Shown piece after piece: positions 26,505-35,524 of a stretch of 57,363 nucleotides of DNA; within the stretch, counting starts at the first letter, position 1, and each line of letters begins with the position of its first letter. The translations under genes and the position numbers were made by a program. The notes below the pieces were generated by a model. It was not told the origin of the DNA and did not search any database. It worked only from the letters and a program-made list of their open reading frames with translations. The DNA is from Candidatus Anaerobutyricum avicola (GTDB lineage Bacteria; Bacillota; Clostridia; Lachnospirales; Lachnospiraceae): positions 1 through 57,363 of the forward strand of contig DXGQ01000008.1 in the NCBI GenBank assembly GCA_019113845.1, given 5' to 3'.

Positions 26505-27635
26505 TTAAACTTCCTTCTCTCTCCCGCCTCCGGCGGTAAGGCTCTGCAGCCTTGTTTCCACTGCTGCGGTCAACCGGTCATAGCGCAATGCTTTTTTTAC
26601 CCACTCAAGCGCCACAGAAAAGACAAAACTGTCCAGAAGCAGCACAAGGACGATCAGCCACCAGAACCGGAAGGAATAGGAAAAATCTTCAAACCATCTG
26701 GCGCGGATAAAATTGTGAAAAAGAAACATATTCATGGAATACTTTCCAAGCAGCGCGAGCACTTCTTTCAAAAGCGGGATCCCCGCCAGAAAAAGGTAAG
26801 TAAAAACAATGACCAAAAGCGGCGTCACACTGTCCGTAATGCTAAGATGCGCTTTTCCGAAAGCGGAAGTCTTCAGCCAGACGGTTCCCGCAAGGCACAC
26901 AGCCAGAACGATCAGTTCTATCACTCTTGTCACTGCCTCTCCCATGCGGGGCAGTCTCCACGCCGCCAGCCGTGGAAAAAGATCTTCTTCGGCAAACCAG
27001 ATACCGAGTACCATAGCCGGCAGATACCGCACCAGATTCGTCTCTTCCAGCGACAGCGCCATCGGAAGAAGATAACTGAGAGCGATCGTCACAAAGGCGC
27101 CGCAGCGGCGGTACAACCAGTAAAGAAGCGGCAAAAGCATGACTTCCACAAATGCCAGGCTCAGATACCACCAGGTGCCAAGCAGTGTCGGCGTATCAAA
27201 CAGATGCGCCAGCCCCAGAAAATCTATCACAACATAGACAAGCCGGGAAAACCCTCCCTTGTACACGGAAAAGCTCTCCGGCGCCCAGATGGCACAGCCG
27301 AGTACTGCCAGAACAAAAACCGGCCAGAAACTGCCAAGGATCTTCCAGATCCTCCGGATCACCAGCCAGGATAATGTCTCCCGGCCATACTGCCGGTTGT
27401 CATACAACCGTTTTAACGAGAGCGCGATACCGTAGGCGCTCAGAAAAACAAAAATACCGACGCAGACTTTGGACCAGAGCGCCAGTGTCACCACCGTATC
27501 TCTGGAAAACGGCGCAAAAGATACGCCGTGAGCCTTGAACTTCACGCCGGTCACATAACAATGATGGAAGAGCATTGCGATGATCGCAACGCCCTTCACA
27601 ATGTTTGTATCCTTCTTGGAAAACTGCAGGTTCAT
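26505..27635 (-). CDS. acyltransferase 3 family membrane protein, second copy
   Basis: 376 residues, polytopic. The His-containing first segment (IAMLFHHCYVTG) and GIFVFLSAYGIALS match acyltransferase 3 but are clearly different from the neighbouring copy (little alignment beyond the motifs), so it is not a recent duplicate. The early ribosome binding site and the 34-base gap after the L,D-transpeptidase gene place it in the same operon. It may use another acyl donor or glycan site. Confidence 0.82.
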   Translation of the reverse strand: MNLQFSKKDTNIVKGVAIIAMLFHHCYVTGVKFKAHGVSFAPFSRDTVVTLALWSKVCVGIFVFLSAYGIALSLKRLYDNRQYGRETLSWLVIRRIWKILGSFWPVFVLAVLGCAIWAPESFSVYKGGFSRLVYVVIDFLGLAHLFDTPTLLGTWWYLSLAFVEVMLLPLLYWLYRRCGAFVTIALSYLLPMALSLEETNLVRYLPAMVLGIWFAEEDLFPRLAAWRLPRMGEAVTRVIELIVLAVCLAGTVWLKTSAFGKAHLSITDSVTPLLVIVFTYLFLAGIPLLKEVLALLGKYSMNMFLFHNFIRARWFEDFSYSFRFWWLIVLVLLLDSFVFSVALEWVKKALRYDRLTAAVETRLQSLTAGGGREKEV

Positions 27636-27669
27636 AAAATCCTCTCTCCCCTGAAAGAATGGTCATGGA

Positions 27670-28788
27670 TTAATACGGGTTGGTCGGGAATAACTCCGGA
27701 TCCGTCGGGTCCGTTTTTCTTGAGGTATTCAGTTTACCCGTGGTATCTTTTAACTTCACAACACCGAACGGGCCTGTCTGTTTTTTCTTGATAATATCTA
27801 CCCAGACACGCTCTTTCTGGTTCGTCTTTGTGGCAATATCGTAGATGATCTTGGCATTGACCGCCTGCATGCGGACACAGTAGGAAGTATTGCTGCTGCC
27901 TAATGTATTATAATATCCGGCATGAAGAGATCTGTTATTGCCATATTCTGTGTACACGCTGCTGTGCACCAGTGTCGGTGTTCCGGCAATCCGCACAGCC
28001 CACTGATACTTCCGGGTCGTGTTGTTCGGCACGTTGACCCATCTCTTTGCGGAAGTCTTCATGAGATAATAATGTCCTCTCGGTGTTCCGTTCGCCTTTG
28101 CGGAGGTGGAGCAGAGAACCGTCTTCGCCGGAATGATGTATTCCTTCGTCTTCTTATCATAGAGATAGAAGTTCGCATTGTGCGTCTTCGTGTTGATCTC
28201 GATGGTCATCTTACTCTTGATACATTTGTTATATCCCCAGTCCTTAAATAAGTTTGTGGATACGGAACCATCTTTCTTAAAATAATATCTGTACTTCTTA
28301 TCCTCGCCGGTCATGCTCTTTACCAGACGGAAGCCTTTTTTCAGTTTCTTTCCTTTTCTGATGTAATACTTTTTGTCACCGACGGTCTTCCATCCGCTCA
28401 CCTGCTGAAAGACACCGTCCTCATAATACTTCTTGCCCTTAAATCCGGTCAGCGCGGTCCCGTCCACATAATAGACGTCGGAAACTGCAGTCTGCGCTCC
28501 GGTCGCCGCGTCCAGATACGTTCCCGTAAAGGTTCCTGAATAAGCCGCTCCCTGCACACCATTTTTATAATCATAAAGCTTCCCGTCCTTCAGGGCAGTG
28601 CCGGTATAAAGATGCCCGTTTAAATACATCATCCCCTGATGCTCTCCGCTGCCTGTGAACGCTGCAGCCGCCTGCACATTCGCCAGTCTGCCCATGCTTC
28701 CCGGTACCGGCGCAAAGCTAAAAGCGTACAGTGCCGTTCCGGCCAGAACGCCTGCAAACATTACTTTTTTCATGTTCATCACTTTCAT
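27670..28788 (-). CDS. secreted L,D-transpeptidase-like protein with altered active-site motif
   Basis: 372 residues. An N-terminal signal peptide (about 1-41) is followed by Gly/Tyr-rich wall-binding-like repeats to about 180 (MYLNGHLYTGTALKDGKLYD; KKYYIRKGKKLKKGF) and a YkuD domain (about 190-345). Expected catalytic pattern is H...[ST]HGC; here VHSSVYTE supplies the His and NTSYCVRM supplies the Cys, so the usual His-Gly before Cys is Ser-Tyr. The gene begins the operon leading to the acyltransferases, SGNH and C39 proteins and has a good promoter. Probably a peptidoglycan crosslinker, but the motif change makes activity uncertain. Confidence 0.83.
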   Translation of the reverse strand: MKVMNMKKVMFAGVLAGTALYAFSFAPVPGSMGRLANVQAAAAFTGSGEHQGMMYLNGHLYTGTALKDGKLYDYKNGVQGAAYSGTFTGTYLDAATGAQTAVSDVYYVDGTALTGFKGKKYYEDGVFQQVSGWKTVGDKKYYIRKGKKLKKGFRLVKSMTGEDKKYRYYFKKDGSVSTNLFKDWGYNKCIKSKMTIEINTKTHNANFYLYDKKTKEYIIPAKTVLCSTSAKANGTPRGHYYLMKTSAKRWVNVPNNTTRKYQWAVRIAGTPTLVHSSVYTEYGNNRSLHAGYYNTLGSSNTSYCVRMQAVNAKIIYDIATKTNQKERVWVDIIKKKQTGPFGVVKLKDTTGKLNTSRKTDPTDPELFPTNPY

Positions 28789-28828
28789 AACATCCTCCTC
28801 TAAACACTTTTTTCATTTTACCGTATCT

Positions 28829-28857
28829 ACTTTATCTTTTCTATTACGAAAAGTCAA
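28829..28857 (-). promoter_or_regulatory. promoter of the envelope operon (28788 to 22717)
   Basis: Minus strand: TTGACT (28852-28857) and TAAAGT (28829-28834), 17 bp apart, about 40 bases before the start codon; AGAGGAGGA serves as ribosome binding site. No terminator was seen among the six genes that follow. Confidence 0.65.
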
Positions 28858-28888
28858 GCAAATGTCTTTCTCAATTCTTTCTCTTTTT

Positions 28889-30751
28889 TTACAAAGATCT
28901 CTCCTGTTCCTTTCTGGCCTTAAAATATAAAAACGCGGCAAAGACAACCGGGATGGAATAAATGACTGGGAACGCATACCGCGGATGTCCTTTGATCACC
29001 GGAGCCAGCACGATGACCGCGTCGCTCAACAATAACGGCATGAGGATCATCGCCATCTGTGGAAGCCGCTTCTTTATGGCACCATAGCAGAGATAGATTA
29101 AAATCAAATTAAAAAACGCCATGCTGGCCAGCAGCCCGAACACCGGAAGGGTAAATAGCACCTTATTAAAACCGGTCCTCCATTGATCCAGCTTCTGGAT
29201 AAGCGGGATCTCATGCACCCCCAACTCCTCTGCCAGAACGTCTGCCGCCTCCCTGTCCGGTTCCGTCGTATCGTACAGGGTATTATTTTCCACCAGCGGA
29301 TAAAGCAGATAATAATTCTGATTCATCGTCGCCTCCAGATAGGTGACCGGATGCTTCAGTCCCTGCTGCGCCCAGACGAGGAAATAATTCTTCAGATCCT
29401 CCATCGTCGCCTTATTCCTGTATGTTGCCTTGACCGGATCGGAGATCTTCGGGTCGTAGCGCTCCGCCAGCTTCCCGTAAGCCAGCACCGCCCGGATCGC
29501 TTTCTTCTCTTCCTTTGTCACCTCATCGCCGTGTTCCTTCACATAGCGCGCTGTCTGCTGAAACGGCAGAGAAAGCGCCTCCTTGATACTCCCGTCCGCA
29601 ATTTGATACTTCTGTACCATAAACTGCTGCGCGCCGGCGGAGATACCGACAGACGCCAGACATACGATCAGGGCGGTCAGAAAAAGCTTCGCCTTTGCCT
29701 TCTTTCTGTTCTGTAGGAACAGCATGACGAAAATGAGAAGAATCATCGGATAAATGACATATTTACCATTGTTTCTGAACAGCACGGAACCGATGATGGA
29801 GACAGCCAGCAGGAGCAGATGCCTCTTTTTGTGCCAGTACTCATCCTTCCACACAAGCATATACACCACTTCAATGACAAAGAGCACGATAAAATAAGAA
29901 TAGATCGTATCTTTCACGATCATTCCCAGGTACTGCGTATAGTACGGGGAGACGATGGCCGTCAGGAAAGCCGCTCCGCGCAGCCAGACCGGCGCGCCCA
30001 GTCTCCGCATTGTGTACAGCATGTACGCCAGGATGAGCGCAAACAAAACTGTCTGCAGGAAAATGTACAGAAACAGTCCCAGATTTCCGCTGCCAAGCAG
30101 CTGTCCCGCCTGCTCCGCAAGCCCCGCCAGAACCGTGTGCGCCGGCGGATGATGGGTTGTAAACTTCTGTTTTCCGAAAAACTGCAGAAGCTGATTCCAC
30201 ACGTCAATACACATGGTCGCCGGATAAGACAACAGCAGATTCGGCAGCCAGCACAGAAAGAATCCCGCAAACGGCATGGCAAAAGGATGTCGGCCATAAA
30301 ACTGTTTTATCTTCCCTGCTTTTCCCTTCACGTCCCATCCGGACTCCAGAAATACCGTCAACAATGTCGCGGCTTCCGCCAGCACCCAGGTGACGCCCAC
30401 AATATAGACTATCGTCTTTACCACCTGTCCGGCGCCGGCGTGCCAAAGCGCCAGCGAATCCACCAGACGAAAACTCTCTCCCATCGCCCAGACGACCGCG
30501 ATCAGGAAACAGATCACATACAAAAAAACTCCTCTTTTCGCGTTCTTCCTGCTCAGATATCTCTCCGCAAGGAGCAGCGCGGCAAAAATAAGGGTGGCCA
30601 CCGCCATCGTCCCCGTGAGACTCAGCTGAAAATTATAAAATATATTTAATGCCCTGCTCCCGCCGGCAAATTCCGCCAGCCCTTCGGGCAGATCAAAACG
30701 CATGCTGAGCGCGACCGCCGCGATAAAACACATGACAACACGTACAATCAA
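28889..30751 (-). CDS. large polytopic membrane protein, DUF6020-like
   Basis: 620 residues with about twelve hydrophobic segments. A central YPATMCIDVWNQLLQF and THHPPAHTVLAGL, then SPYYTQYLGMIVKDTIYSY, recall the DUF6020 family and GT-C-type membrane glycosyltransferases; a large non-membrane stretch lies at about 390-530. The start codon is TTG at 30751, preceded by AGGGG; an ATG six codons on is the alternative. It has its own promoter. It may transfer a sugar from a lipid-linked donor outside the membrane, but no activity is proven for the family. Confidence 0.7.
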   Translation of the reverse strand: MIVRVVMCFIAAVALSMRFDLPEGLAEFAGGSRALNIFYNFQLSLTGTMAVATLIFAALLLAERYLSRKNAKRGVFLYVICFLIAVVWAMGESFRLVDSLALWHAGAGQVVKTIVYIVGVTWVLAEAATLLTVFLESGWDVKGKAGKIKQFYGRHPFAMPFAGFFLCWLPNLLLSYPATMCIDVWNQLLQFFGKQKFTTHHPPAHTVLAGLAEQAGQLLGSGNLGLFLYIFLQTVLFALILAYMLYTMRRLGAPVWLRGAAFLTAIVSPYYTQYLGMIVKDTIYSYFIVLFVIEVVYMLVWKDEYWHKKRHLLLLAVSIIGSVLFRNNGKYVIYPMILLIFVMLFLQNRKKAKAKLFLTALIVCLASVGISAGAQQFMVQKYQIADGSIKEALSLPFQQTARYVKEHGDEVTKEEKKAIRAVLAYGKLAERYDPKISDPVKATYRNKATMEDLKNYFLVWAQQGLKHPVTYLEATMNQNYYLLYPLVENNTLYDTTEPDREAADVLAEELGVHEIPLIQKLDQWRTGFNKVLFTLPVFGLLASMAFFNLILIYLCYGAIKKRLPQMAMILMPLLLSDAVIVLAPVIKGHPRYAFPVIYSIPVVFAAFLYFKARKEQERSL

Positions 30752-30788
30752 TCTTTCATCCCCTACTTTCTACTCACATATGAAATTC

Positions 30789-30816
30789 ATTATAACATAT
30801 TCTTTTGGAAAAGCAA
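30789..30816 (-). promoter_or_regulatory. promoter of the DUF6020-like gene
   Basis: Minus strand: TTGCTT (30811-30816) and TATAAT (30789-30794), 16 bp apart, 38 bases before the TTG start. It abuts the terminator of the upstream gene. Confidence 0.65.
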
Positions 30817-30817
30817 T

Positions 30818-30864
30818 TTAAAACGGCCCCGGTCCGTTGGATTTTCTCCGACGGACCGAAGCCG
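30818..30864 (-). terminator. terminator after the secreted NlpC/CHAP-like gene
   Basis: Minus strand: CGGTCCGT and ACGGACCG with an outer GGC/GCC pair, followed by TTTTAAATT. Confidence 0.7.
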
Positions 30865-30886
30865 CTCTCTTACGTTCTGTATTCTT

Positions 30887-31516
30887 CTATAATCCCTTAA
30901 TACGAATGACAACAGCAATTCTGTGTTTATTCAGATACTTGTACGTCCTTTTCTTATGCGGACTCTCATACCATCTCACCCTTCCGGTATCAGCCGCAGC
31001 GGAACCACCGTCATACCACAGTTTCTCACCGTTCGCATTCTTACCGGCATAGATATTCGTATGTATCATATCTCCCCATCCGACGATATCACCCGGTTTC
31101 AGCTTTGCCTTATCCGCTCTCTTGTTCATGCGGATGATCTTTACCTTGCCGTGCCAGGACTTGAATTTCTTGATGATCCTGCCTCTCTTCGTGTAGAAGG
31201 TCTCGCCCTTGTTCAGGATGCCAAACTCCTGCAGACACCAGGAAACATAAGAGGCGCAGTTCGACTTTCTTCCTTTTTTTATGCTGGCGGACAACGTAGA
31301 CATGTTTCTGTTTCCATAGGAAAAACCATAATCTACCAGGTCCTTTCCAACCTTCTCACAAACCTGAAACCAGCCCTCCACATCGTGGGTATATGTCGTT
31401 GTTTCTTCTGCCTGTACAGCTGTCGGATTCACCGCGGAGATCATAAAGATCATCACCATCACTGCCGCAAAAGCTCGGATAAAGGATTTCCATTTTGCAA
31501 AATATGTTGATGTCAT
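30887..31516 (-). CDS. secreted NlpC/P60- or CHAP-like cysteine amidase
   Basis: 209 residues from the ATG at 31516, chosen because GGAAAGGAATTT lies just before it; a longer reading from 31579 lacks a ribosome binding site. The signal peptide ends near PTAVQA. The catalytic Cys is in KSNCASYVSWCLQEFG, and a His follows in LKPGDIVGWGDMIHTNIYAG, the order of NlpC/P60 and CHAP-like peptidoglycan hydrolases. Only this single domain is present, with no binding domain. It has its own promoter and terminator. Confidence 0.78.
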   Translation of the reverse strand: MTSTYFAKWKSFIRAFAAVMVMIFMISAVNPTAVQAEETTTYTHDVEGWFQVCEKVGKDLVDYGFSYGNRNMSTLSASIKKGRKSNCASYVSWCLQEFGILNKGETFYTKRGRIIKKFKSWHGKVKIIRMNKRADKAKLKPGDIVGWGDMIHTNIYAGKNANGEKLWYDGGSAAADTGRVRWYESPHKKRTYKYLNKHRIAVVIRIKGL

Positions 31517-31563
31517 GAATAAATTCCTTTCCAAGTGTAACATTTGTAACTCGTCCGCAATAT

Positions 31564-31592
31564 ATATTACGCCAGCCATTCATAAAAGTCAA
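31564..31592 (-). promoter_or_regulatory. promoter of the NlpC/CHAP-like gene
   Basis: Minus strand: TTGACT (31587-31592) and TAATAT (31564-31569), 17 bp apart, 48 bases before the start. Confidence 0.65.
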
Positions 31593-31716
31593 GATAAAAT
31601 TTAACACTTCTGTAATCTTTGCAGATAATTGTTACAAAATTATTAACCAACGTACTGTATGTACATTTTCAGCACGCTGACAAGGGAAAGTCCATTCATT
31701 CCTCTGTCCGATTCTT

Positions 31717-32835
31717 CTACTCGCTTTCCTTTATCACGTAGTCTTCGCTGAGCAATGAGAACGAATCTCTCAGCCCTTCCGTCACCGTCACCTGATGATC
31801 CTTGTCGATGAACACGCCTTCCATGCCGTATTGCTCCAGGAGTTCCATCCCTTTTTCCTCTCCCAGCACAAAACAAGCGGTACAGAGCCCGTCCGACAGA
31901 AGACCTGCGTACTCCTTCCACTCGCCCGCATCCGGGCAGACCACCGTTACCGATGAGAGTCCGCTCTCTGACGGATATCCTGTGGCCGGGTCTAAAATGT
32001 GATGATACCGCTTTCCGTCCTGCACAAAATACTTCTCATAATCACCGGAAGTGGATACGCAGGCTGTCCCGGTGAGATCGATGACGCCCATATAACTGCC
32101 GTTCTCCTCATCCGGATTCTGCACTGCCACACGGAAGGCAGTCCCGTCAGGCTTACTGCCGTAAGTGAGGATACTGCCGCCCACGGCGATCACCGCTCCC
32201 TGCACGCCGTCCTGTTCTTTCAGATACTCTCTTGCCACATCGCAGGCGATCCCCTTTCCGACCGCTCCCAGATCCAGCGTACAGCCTGCACCCATGGCGA
32301 TGGTTTTCCCCGCTTCCTCAATCTGAATATTCTCATAGCCCACATGCGAGAGCGCCTCGTCGATATCCGCCTGCGGCGGCACTGTCGGATTCTCTCCCTC
32401 GATATTCCACAGGCGGGTCATGTCACCGATGGTCGGGTCAAAGGCTCCTCCGCTTTTCTGCGCCAGGTCAAGAGAGACTGCCGTCCAGTCGTAAAAATCA
32501 TCACTCATCGGGACACGCTCTCCCGCGCCGCAGCGGGCGTTGATCTGCGCCACCTCGCTCTCTTCCTCCCGCCAGGAAAGTTCTTCCGTCTCAAGGTCAG
32601 ATAAGAGCGCCCGGATATCCTCTGTCACATCTTCCGAACCATACACCGTCTCCTGCAGCACCGTGTCCATGACAAAGTTCGTCACAGAAAATGTCTCCGC
32701 TTCTTTCGTGCCGCAGCCGGATAAAATGCCCGCCGGCACCGCAAGAAAAGCAGCGGCCAGCGCTGTCTTTTTTAAGAAAGCGGCCTTTCCGCGAATCAAC
32801 CTTCGCCCCGGCGCTCTCTGTTGTAATCGTCTCAT
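31717..32835 (-). CDS. apbE: FAD:protein FMN transferase (ApbE lipoprotein)
   Basis: Attaches FMN to Thr/Ser of extracytoplasmic flavoproteins such as Rnf/Nqr subunits and reductases. 372 residues from the ATG at 32835, chosen over one 12 codons earlier because AGAAGGA precedes it. A lipobox, LSGCG, marks it as a lipoprotein. Family features: ARCGAGERVPMSDDFYDW, DPTIGDMTRLWNI, LDLGAVGKGIACDVAREYL, and the metal site region TGYPSESGLSSVTVV. It follows a Gx-transporter/HepT-like gene by 91 bases, a pairing seen in loci for extracytoplasmic flavin electron transfer. No target flavoprotein is in the window. Confidence 0.93.
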   Translation of the reverse strand: MRRLQQRAPGRRLIRGKAAFLKKTALAAAFLAVPAGILSGCGTKEAETFSVTNFVMDTVLQETVYGSEDVTEDIRALLSDLETEELSWREEESEVAQINARCGAGERVPMSDDFYDWTAVSLDLAQKSGGAFDPTIGDMTRLWNIEGENPTVPPQADIDEALSHVGYENIQIEEAGKTIAMGAGCTLDLGAVGKGIACDVAREYLKEQDGVQGAVIAVGGSILTYGSKPDGTAFRVAVQNPDEENGSYMGVIDLTGTACVSTSGDYEKYFVQDGKRYHHILDPATGYPSESGLSSVTVVCPDAGEWKEYAGLLSDGLCTACFVLGEEKGMELLEQYGMEGVFIDKDHQVTVTEGLRDSFSLLSEDYVIKESE

Positions 32836-32926
32836 ATCCTGTATTCCTTCTTCTTCATGTGTTCCTTCCAAATGGTATCGTTGAACCTTTTCCCTCTCTT
32901 CGGCGTTTTATTTCTTCCGTCCCCTC

Positions 32927-33439
32927 TCAGCTTTCCAGCGTCTGCCGGATAACAGGCCCGAGCCGTCTTGTCAGAATACCGCTTATGATCCCGATGACGA
33001 TCCCTGCCGCCAGACCGGACAGGATCAATATCGGAAGATAATATACCAACGCCCCCGTCTCCAGCACCAGAGCCGCGACCAGGATCTGTCCCACATTGTG
33101 GAACACGCCGCCCGCCACACTGACGCTGACAGAAGAGAAGCGCCCCGTACGTTTTAATAACAGCATGACAAGCATGCTGCACACGGCTCCGGCCGCGCTG
33201 TACACAATAGAAAAACCGGTTCCAAACAGCATCCCAGCCAGCAAAATTCTGGCGGCGGTAATTCCCACCGCCGCACGGACGCCCACGGTATATAAGAGAA
33301 CCATTGTCACAACATTGGCAAGCCCCAGCTTCACTCCCGGAATGCCAAGGCTGACGGGGAGAAGCTGTTCCACGTAGCCGGCCACCAGCGCCAGCGCGAG
33401 AAACAGACCGTAAAAAGCTGTTCTTTTTCCTTTCCGCAT
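32927..33439 (-). CDS. Gx transporter family / heptaprenyl diphosphate synthase component I-like membrane protein
   Basis: 170-residue membrane protein with about five segments and glycine-rich helices (LPVSLGIPGVKLGLANVV; GGVFHNVGQILVAALVL). It matches the Hpre_diP_synt_I (Gx transporter) family. These genes commonly flank apbE and NusG-domain-II protein genes in Clostridia; the NusG-II gene is missing here. The substrate is unproven: it resembles small-molecule (S-component-like) transporters more than a prenyl synthase. Confidence 0.85.
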   Translation of the reverse strand: MRKGKRTAFYGLFLALALVAGYVEQLLPVSLGIPGVKLGLANVVTMVLLYTVGVRAAVGITAARILLAGMLFGTGFSIVYSAAGAVCSMLVMLLLKRTGRFSSVSVSVAGGVFHNVGQILVAALVLETGALVYYLPILILSGLAAGIVIGIISGILTRRLGPVIRQTLES

Positions 33440-33454
33440 CCAATTCCTTCTCTC

Positions 33455-34318
33455 TTACCGGCTCTCCCATCTTCCGGACGCACCGCAGGGGAGCACCAGT
33501 CCGCTGGCTGTGACCGGAAGACCAATCTCCTCGGCTTCCACGACTCCGCCGTGTCTTTTTGCCACCGCACTGCCGAGCATATAGGAAAGTACCGCCGGCT
33601 GCAGACCTGTCGTATAAGAATTGATCAGGAAAAAGAGCGGGTCATCGGAGAGAAGCTTCTCACAGAGGCAGACCAGAGGATAGATTTTTTCCTCAATCTT
33701 CCACACCTCTCCCTTCGGACCTCTTCCGTAAGACGGCGGATCCATGATGATCCCGTCGTAATGATTGCCCCGTCGGATCTCTCTCTCGACAAACTTCACA
33801 CAGTCGTCCACCAGCCACCGGACGGGCGCCTCAGCCAGGCCGCTGGCCACCGCGTTTTCCTTCGCCCAGGTGACCATTCCTTTGGAAGCGTCCACATGCG
33901 TCACGGAAGCGCCTGCCGCTGCCGCCGCCAGTGTCGCACCGCCGGTATAGGCAAAAAGATTCAGCACCTTCACCGGACGCTTCGCCCGACGGATCTTCTC
34001 TGAAAACCAGTCCCAGTTGACCGCCTGCTCCGGAAACAGTCCCGTATGTTTGAAACTGAACGGTTTTAAGTGGAAGGTCAGTTCTTTATAATGAAGATCC
34101 CACTGTTCCGGCAGATCAAAAAACTCCCACTGCCCGCCGCCTTTTTTACTTCTGTGATAATGCGCGTTCAAATGTCTCCAGCGCCTGTCCTGCTTCTCCG
34201 TGTCCCAGATCACCTGCGGGTCCGGGCGGAGCAGGATATATTTGCCCCAGCGCTCCAGCTTCTCGCCGGCGCTGCAGTCGATCACTTCGTATTCTTTCCA
34301 GTCATTTGCTATCCACAT
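33455..34318 (-). CDS. class I SAM-dependent methyltransferase, RlmI-like
   Basis: 287 residues. SAM-binding motif VLNLFAYTGGATLAAAAAG near residue 120, DASKGMVTWAKENA for the ribose site, and the catalytic-loop motif IIMDPPSYGRGP near 193. The fold and motif match COG1092 rRNA m5C/m2G enzymes, without the N-terminal PUA domain of RlmI. It starts the unit with the HepT-like and apbE genes (15-base gap). RNA is the most probable substrate; the position is not predictable. Confidence 0.85.
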   Translation of the reverse strand: MWIANDWKEYEVIDCSAGEKLERWGKYILLRPDPQVIWDTEKQDRRWRHLNAHYHRSKKGGGQWEFFDLPEQWDLHYKELTFHLKPFSFKHTGLFPEQAVNWDWFSEKIRRAKRPVKVLNLFAYTGGATLAAAAAGASVTHVDASKGMVTWAKENAVASGLAEAPVRWLVDDCVKFVEREIRRGNHYDGIIMDPPSYGRGPKGEVWKIEEKIYPLVCLCEKLLSDDPLFFLINSYTTGLQPAVLSYMLGSAVAKRHGGVVEAEEIGLPVTASGLVLPCGASGRWESR

Positions 34319-34341
34319 ATACTTTCATCCTCTATCTATTG

Positions 34342-34379
34342 TGCCGGCAGTCTCCCCTTAAGGGAACGCACTGCCGGCA
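34342..34379. promoter_or_regulatory. strong hairpin between degV and the methyltransferase gene
   Basis: TGCCGGCAGT (34342-34351) and ACTGCCGGCA (34370-34379) form a perfect 10-bp stem with an 18-base loop. No T tract follows on either strand, so it is not a standard terminator. It could protect or modulate the mRNA. Confidence 0.5.
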
Positions 34380-34484
34380 TATCTGTAGTATCTCTGGCTA
34401 ATCATACCACAGGATGGAAGGTGTGGCAAGAATCCGTATCTCCTCCGTCTCCTGTTTTTCCGATAAAAAATCTCATAAAAGCAA

Positions 34485-35384
34485 TCAGAGATAATATTCA
34501 TACTGTCGGATACTTCCGATTCCGATGGCGTGCGGGCCGGTGTGCACGGCGATGGTTGCGCCAATCTGCATGAACATTACTTCTTTATCTTTAACCCGCG
34601 CGTCCACATGGGACCGGACTGTCTCATAAAACGCCTTTGCCTCCTCCATGTCATAACCATAGCCGACGGCAAAGCTGTACTCTTCCATCTTTTCCCCCGT
34701 GTCTTTAAAATAGCCATCCATCAGATCGATCGTCTTTTTCACCGTCTTTTTCCTGCTGCGGCCGATACCTGACGCCTCGATCGCGCCATCCACAAGAGTG
34801 ATCAGCGGCTTTAAAGACAGTGCGCTGGTCGCCAGCCCGGCCAGCTTTCCGATCCGTCCGCCGTGCTTTAAATAATCCACGCTGCCTACCGTAAAGAAAA
34901 TGCGGTTGGTCTTTTTCATCTTCTCCAGCACCTCGATACATTTCTCATAAGGAATGCCATCCGCCCGCATCCGTCCGGCCTCGATGACCATCAATCCCTG
35001 GGACACGGTTGCCGCCTGCGAATTGATCACCGCAATCTTCGCTTCCGGATGCTCCTCGCAGACGATCTCCTTCGCATTGCAGGCACTGTTATATGAGCCG
35101 CTCAGCGCCGGTGAAAAACAGATACAGATGACTGGAACATTTTCTTTCACATAAGGCGTAAAGGCGTCGATATAATTCTGCACGGAAGGAAGAGAAGTCT
35201 TCGGATAGACATTCGGATAAGCGACCATCCGCTCATAAACCTCCCGGATCCCAATCTCTTCGATCTCTTTATAGTAGGTTTCGTCGTCGAAGGAAATGTA
35301 AAAAGGGATAATATGAAGCTGATACTTCTCAATGATATCTTTACTTAAATCACAGCATCCGTCACTGATAATCTTATAATCCAT
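34485..35384 (-). CDS. DegV family fatty-acid-binding protein
   Basis: 299 residues. N-terminal domain start IISDGCCDLSKDIIEKY, then the ligand-binding Thr-Ser region KTSLPSVQNYIDAF and CICFSPALSGSYNSA. The end IAVHTGPHAIGIGSI is the family signature. DegV (FakB-like) proteins hold a fatty acid for FakA phosphorylation; without a nearby fakA the specificity stays open. It has a strong promoter upstream. Confidence 0.92.
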   Translation of the reverse strand: MDYKIISDGCCDLSKDIIEKYQLHIIPFYISFDDETYYKEIEEIGIREVYERMVAYPNVYPKTSLPSVQNYIDAFTPYVKENVPVICICFSPALSGSYNSACNAKEIVCEEHPEAKIAVINSQAATVSQGLMVIEAGRMRADGIPYEKCIEVLEKMKKTNRIFFTVGSVDYLKHGGRIGKLAGLATSALSLKPLITLVDGAIEASGIGRSRKKTVKKTIDLMDGYFKDTGEKMEEYSFAVGYGYDMEEAKAFYETVRSHVDARVKDKEVMFMQIGATIAVHTGPHAIGIGSIRQYEYYL

Positions 35385-35524
35385 AGCGTTCTCCTTTATC
35401 CTGTACTACCTGTCGCATCGGTACAGCAGGCAGCGGAAACGGTTTCTCTTCCTTTGCCCGCCGCGCCGACATGGCAGACCTCATTATCGTTTTCTATTCC
35501 ACGTAATGTAGTTTTTATTTCTAT

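Noticed and set aside
26280-27374. Plus-strand open frame of 364 codons
   Set aside because: Antisense to the second acyltransferase gene; composition is His/Lys/Gln-rich and unlike a real protein.
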